A stretch of 8,901 bases of DNA from contig DCCL01000024.1 in assembly GCA_002313795.1 (NCBI GenBank), forward strand, positions 1 to 8,901. The letters run 5' to 3'. The position numbers and the translations under genes are program-made. The stretch is from Faecalibacterium prausnitzii (GTDB taxonomy: Bacteria; Bacillota; Clostridia; Oscillospirales; Ruminococcaceae). Positions within the stretch are counted from its first letter, which is position 1. Every line of letters begins with the position of its first letter. The notes under the pieces were generated by a model that was given only the letters and a program-made list of their open reading frames with translations, did no database searches and was not told the DNA's origin. Below, one piece after another: positions 6,187-8,901 of this stretch.

Positions 6187-7110
6187 ATGAAAATCGCACT
6201 AATTGGCTGCGGCGCTATGGGTAGCTTGTATGGAGGCTATCTGAGCAAAGTACATGAGGTCACGGTTTGCGACACATCCAAAGCTTTGATCGATGCTGTT
6301 AACGAGAAGGGCATCATCATGGAAGAACTCAATGGTGAAACAGTGGTATTCAAACCCACATGTGCAACTACCGATTCTTCCACCGTCGGTGTGCAGGATT
6401 TGGTCATTACCTTCGTAAACTACAGATTTCTGGAGGGCGCACTGATCCAGGCTAAAGGAATGGTCGGCCCCAACACGATCGTCCTGTCTTTACAGAACGG
6501 CATGGGCAACTATGACGAGATCGCAAAGGTTATTCCCGAGGAGCAGATCTGCTGTGGTACCACGGCTCACGGGTGCATTGCGCTGGAGCCCGGGCATGTG
6601 CGGCATACCGGTGTTGGTATTACGGCCATGGGAACGATCAAAGGTAAGCATTCCGATGTAGAGCGTGTTGCTGAGGCTCTCCGCTTGGCTGGCTTCGAGG
6701 TCGAAGTAAAGGAGAGCGTGATGGAGGTTATCTGGCATAAGCTATTTGCGAATATTGCGATCAATGCCATTACTGCTATTTTGGAACAGCCTAACGCAGT
6801 GGTTGCCGAGAACGAGTGTGCGCACGAGGTTGCTGTTAAGCTGGTAAAAGAAGCTGTTGCGGTCGCCAATGCTACTGGCTGCTGTTTCAATGCAGAAGCA
6901 GAATTGAAGAATGCGTTTGATATTGCGATTGCTACCGGCCAGAACCGCAGTTCCATGCTGCAATGCGTGGAAACCAAGCGTCCTACCGAGATCGCTATCA
7001 TCAATGGCGCTGTCTGCCGTATTGGGCATGAACTCGGCATTGAAACGCCCTACAACGATATGATTGTGAAGTTGATGGAGGCAAAAACCTCGCTGTATTT
7101 AACGAAGTAA
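6187..7110 (+). CDS. Ketopantoate reductase (ApbA/PanE) family 2-ketoacid reductase
   Basis: A 307-residue NAD(P)-dependent reductase that converts a 2-keto acid to a 2-hydroxy acid; the classical member makes pantoate. ATG 6187 is preferred because GAAAGG (6172-6177) lies 9 bases before it; an in-frame ATG at 6166 has no such site. The N-terminal Rossmann fold shows GCGAMGS (7-13). The catalytic set of E. coli PanE is present at matching places: N104 (LQNGMGN), K185, N189 and N193 (WHKLFANIAINAIT), S256 (NRSSMLQ) and E268 (PTEI). MLQD and TEID of typical members are MLQC and TEIA here. D29 at the end of strand 2 (VTVCD) replaces the basic residue that grips NADP phosphate, so NADH is the likelier cofactor. 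It begins 104 bases after the permease stop. No other pantothenate gene is visible, so a fermentative or catabolic role is as likely as pantoate synthesis. Confidence 0.88.
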   Translation: MKIALIGCGAMGSLYGGYLSKVHEVTVCDTSKALIDAVNEKGIIMEELNGETVVFKPTCATTDSSTVGVQDLVITFVNYRFLEGALIQAKGMVGPNTIVLSLQNGMGNYDEIAKVIPEEQICCGTTAHGCIALEPGHVRHTGVGITAMGTIKGKHSDVERVAEALRLAGFEVEVKESVMEVIWHKLFANIAINAITAILEQPNAVVAENECAHEVAVKLVKEAVAVANATGCCFNAEAELKNAFDIAIATGQNRSSMLQCVETKRPTEIAIINGAVCRIGHELGIETPYNDMIVKLMEAKTSLYLTK

Positions 7111-7112
7111 AG

Positions 7113-7596
7113 TAAATTTTGGATGGCCTCGCCATAATAAACTGAAACGGCTCGGCGCATGAATGTCAATTGTGTTGTGCACTGCTCAATGAGCCCATAC
7201 GAGATGAAATCCCCTCCCAGTGTAAACAATAATATTGGGAACAGGAATTCCTGCCAGTTCTGGTAATGCATGAATCAACAGGGTGCACGCACGCTTCGTT
7301 TCCGTAAAACTCGGAGTCCCCTCATGCGCATCGATATCCACCCAAATTGCGTTCACCGCAAACAATTTGCTGCTGTCCCACATCTGCGCCTTGCTGAACT
7401 GCGCCTTTGTGATATAGTAGTCGGCATCAGTTGTTACCAGCCCCTTTTATTCGGGATAGTCCGCTGCAAAAACGAAGTCGGCGAAAGTTTTCACGTCCGC
7501 CTTGGGAGAATTGTGCTTTGCTTGTTCAATGGGATATTTTGTCGGGTGCTGGACCCGAAAGGCCTCTTTTTCTTCTTTTGTCCAAAGAGTGTTCAT
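7113..7596 (-). pseudogene. Replication protein remnant with AEP primase domain
   Basis: On the minus strand an ATG at 7596, 7 bases after GGAGG, opens MNTLWTKEEKEAFRVQHPTK. Codon 50 is TAA (7447-7449), but the frame then continues with DADYYITKAQFSKAQMW, AIWVDIDA and NIIVYTGRGFHLVW. VDID and TGRGFH fit the DxD and sxH catalytic motifs of archaeo-eukaryotic type primases carried by plasmids and integrative elements. After VW a one-base insertion (extra G in TGGG) shifts the frame; the next frame reads LIEQCTTQLTFMRRAVSVYY and GEAIQNLL up to the end of the reductase gene. Nonsense codon, frameshift and a missing C-terminal half make this a dead fragment. It runs convergent to the reductase and marks a former mobile-element boundary. 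Confidence 0.75.
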
Positions 7597-7782
7597 AATG
7601 TGCCTCCGGAGGATTGGAGACGATTGCGAAAGTCAAAATGGCGCCTGAAAATTGTCTCCTAATTTGTCCCTTTTTGCCCCGGATTGCCCCCTGAATTGTC
7701 TCGGAAGATTTCTCCAGAACGGGAATAGAAGGTCACAAAAAGGCACAAAGAAAAACGCCAGAAACTGTTGATTTAACGGTGA

Positions 7783-7935
7783 TACAAGCGACTGGAAATG
7801 GGCGCGTATCAATGGCCGCGTTCTGAATCTGAGGTAAAAACCTTAACGCCGCAGCAGTACCATTGGCTCATGGAGGGGCTGCAGATTGAACAACCGAAAG
7901 CCCATCGCCCGGTGACGGGATTGACCACAGTCTGA
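7783..7935 (+). pseudogene. tnpB: IS66 family TnpB (Orf2) C-terminal remnant
   Basis: Fifty codons open after an in-frame TGA (7780-7782): YKRLEMGAYQWPRSESEVKT then LTPQQYHWLMEGLQIEQPKA and HRPV, ending at TGA 7933-7935. YKRLE..G.FQWPR and LT..Q..WL.EGL.IEQP.AHRP are the characteristic C-terminal half of IS66 TnpB, an accessory protein of that transposon family. The N-terminal half is missing, no start site is visible, and no tnpA or tnpC can be recognised on either side, so the element is dead. Confidence 0.82.
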
Positions 7936-7949
7936 GCAGATAGAAAGTG

Positions 7950-7974
7950 GCCGGAAACCATTGTGGTTTCTGGC
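7950..7974. terminator. Hairpin after the tnpB remnant
   Basis: GCCGGAAACCA (7950-7960) pairs with 7964-7974 across the loop TTG, giving 11 bp with one G-T pair, 14 bases after the tnpB stop. The sequence CGTTTTGC at 7974-7981 gives only a short T run, so termination would be modest. It may be a leftover of the tnpB-tnpC spacer of the IS66 element. Confidence 0.5.
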
Positions 7975-8317
7975 GTTTTGCAGGTAAGCGGTATAAACTC
8001 AGCGCTTGCTGAACTGAGGTGCGCGACGGGCGGCCTTCAGACCGTGCTGCTTGCACTCGCTTGGCAGAAACCTTTGTATTTGCAACGACTTGCGGGTTTG
8101 ACGAATGAAATTTGTCGTCGATTTTGTCTTTTAAGAGATGCGCATGGTGTCTGTGAGGGGGTAGGATCGGATGGGAAAATCTCGTTGATCTGTCTTGCAG
8201 ACTCTGTGCGCTTTTCTGCACTTTTGGCCTGTGCGCGAGGATTTGAGCGCCAAGACCGCCACCGTGGAGGGCGCGAAGAAGTAAAGCGATAGTTCTCTCC
8301 TCAAATATATCCATGCG
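7975..8317. other. Non-coding or decayed stretch before a strong terminator
   Basis: No gene with a ribosome-binding site is visible on either strand. The last part is open from 8189 to TAA 8282-8284 and ends PVREDLSAKTATVEGAKK, a normal-looking charged C-terminus 33 bases before an intrinsic terminator. It may be the tail of a lost plus-strand gene; only about 31 codons survive and I do not recognise them. Long minus-strand open frames over the same bases have no start site and are rich in Arg, Ser and His, as is usual for non-coding readings. Confidence 0.4.
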
Positions 8318-8354
8318 AAAAGGACTGGCACGCGAATGCGTGCCAGTCCTTTTT
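8318..8354 (+). terminator. Strong Rho-independent terminator
   Basis: AAAAGGACTGGCACGC (8318-8333) pairs perfectly with 8338-8353 across a GAAT loop, and the right arm ends in a run of five T. The A run on the left is short (AAAA, part of the stem) and could give weaker termination on the minus strand. It closes the debris region and insulates the lipoprotein gene downstream. Confidence 0.9.
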
Positions 8355-8591
8355 GTGTACAGCATCTTCTTTCGGCGGCACAGTCGTTGCTGTTTGTGCT
8401 AACGGTCATGTACGATCATACTCATCGTGTGCGCTTACGCTTAGAACGGCACACCGCTGCCGCAGCCAACAGCGTTTCGGATGTTGCTGCCGTTCTTGTG
8501 TTTCTTTGACAAGGAGTTGCTGTTTGCCGTGCATCTTCGCCAAGAAAATATACGCATGATCGTTTTTGGACAGGGTGCATCGCAGAACACG
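8355..8591. other. Intergenic region without a visible gene
   Basis: No gene is supported on either strand. One 9-bp inverted repeat is present, AGAACGGCA (8443-8451) and TGCCGTTCT (8488-8496), with 36 bases between; the spacing is too wide and there is no T tract, so it is not a terminator. The stretch leads into the promoter of the lipoprotein gene. Confidence 0.5.
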
Positions 8592-8620
8592 TTGCGGCAG
8601 GGCAAAATGTATGCTATACT
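8592..8620 (+). promoter_or_regulatory. Promoter of the lipoprotein gene, extended -10
   Basis: TTGCGG (8592-8597) and TATACT (8615-8620) are separated by 17 bases, and TGC directly before the -10 gives the extended -10 motif TGn. A small hairpin, GCGGG-CGTT-CCCGC (8627-8640), lies in the short leader just before the Shine-Dalgarno site AGGAGG (8644-8649). Confidence 0.72.
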
Positions 8621-8653
8621 TACTGTGCGGGCGTTCCCGCAATAGGAGGACTT

Positions 8654-8901
8654 ATGAGAAAAATTACTTGTCTTATCTTGGCCCTGGCACTGACGCTGCT
8701 GTGCGGCTGCGGCAGCAAAAGCGGCGGAGATGACGCGCAGGGCAGCGGAAGCACGCAGCAGACGGAAGAGTTTGTCATTACACCCATGGCCTCCGGGCTG
8801 GAGCTGGAGCCGTATAGCTGTGCGGATTTCTCCATGAGCATCCCGCAGGGCTGGACGGTGGAGGCAGCCGCGTCCAACGCGGGGATGTTCCACGCTTTGC
8901 G
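8654..8901 (+). CDS. Putative secreted lipoprotein, N-terminal part
   Basis: Only 82 codons lie in the window; the gene continues past the right edge. AGGAGG (8644-8649) stands 4 bases before the ATG. Residues 1-18 are a lipoprotein signal peptide: basic MRK, a hydrophobic stretch (LILALALTLL) and the lipobox LCG-C with C19 as the expected lipidated residue. A Gly/Ser/Gln-rich linker of about 25 residues follows, then the start of a folded domain with FSMSIPQGWTVEAAA (about 64-78), a pattern seen in many surface lipoproteins of unknown function in Clostridia. It would be anchored to the outer face of the cell membrane. Its GC-rich composition resembles the glycosyltransferase remnant and the dehydratase rather than the debris before it. 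Function is not known. Confidence 0.85.
   Translation, partial: MRKITCLILALALTLLCGCGSKSGGDDAQGSGSTQQTEEFVITPMASGLELEPYSCADFSMSIPQGWTVEAAASNAGMFHAL

Noticed and set aside
7123..7135. ATGGC-CTC-GCCAT hairpin after the reductase stop, as a terminator
   Set aside because: The stem is only 5 bp with no T tract, and it falls inside the coding part of the primase remnant on the other strand.
7613..7663. Imperfect inverted repeat (GGAGAC...GTCTCC) in the leader of the primase remnant
   Set aside because: The stem has only about ten pairs plus a bulge and a long loop. It could be an old replication or control site, but nothing else supports that.
8441..8893. Minus-strand open frame opposite the lipoprotein start
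   Set aside because: The plus strand here has a promoter, a Shine-Dalgarno site, a signal peptide and a lipobox. The minus-strand frame has none of these.
1..8901. CRISPR array, tRNA, rRNA or riboswitch
   Set aside because: No regularly spaced direct repeats, cloverleaf with a CCA-type end, rRNA-like sequence or recognisable riboswitch core was found by eye on either strand.

Overview
The window looks like part of the chromosome of a gut-type anaerobic Firmicute (Clostridia, probably Oscillospiraceae or a relative). This rests on inference: purine-rich Shine-Dalgarno sites before each gene, sigma-A type promoters, a GC-rich backbone mixed with lower-GC genes, an IS66 remnant and a plasmid/ICE-type primase remnant. 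The genus cannot be fixed from the sequence.

Layout. 1-519: the 3' part of a family 8 glycosyltransferase gene, broken by a one-base frameshift. 520-1403: no intact gene, but a perfect 17-bp-arm palindrome (743-780), a minus-strand intrinsic terminator (1009-1043) and a decayed minus-strand coding remnant (1076-1403). 1405-2088 (minus): a GntR/FCD regulator. 2089-2314: a divergent control region with a near-consensus promoter and inverted ACTTGT/ACAAGT-type boxes. 2315-7110 (plus): a dihydroxy-acid dehydratase (IlvD), a small HD-domain hydrolase, a GntP-family permease and a ketopantoate-reductase-like 2-ketoacid reductase. 7113-7596 (minus): a primase (AEP) replication gene with a nonsense codon, a frameshift and a truncation. 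7783-7935: the tail of an IS66 TnpB. 7936-8354: non-coding remnants ending in a strong terminator. 8592-8901: a promoter and the start of a lipoprotein gene that runs off the window.

How the genes may work together. FCD-type GntR regulators usually sense small organic acids, GntP permeases import gluconate-like or other hydroxy acids, IlvD-family enzymes dehydrate 2,3-dihydroxy acids to 2-keto acids, and PanE-like enzymes reduce 2-keto acids to 2-hydroxy acids. Together they suggest a regulated uptake-dehydration-reduction route for an unidentified hydroxy acid, with an HD hydrolase of unknown substrate. This is inference: the dehydratase has canonical IlvD motifs and could be purely biosynthetic. 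The regulator and dehydratase are clearly more GC-rich than the three genes after them, so the cluster may be a mosaic of two acquisitions, and it is flanked on both sides by mobile-element or decay debris.
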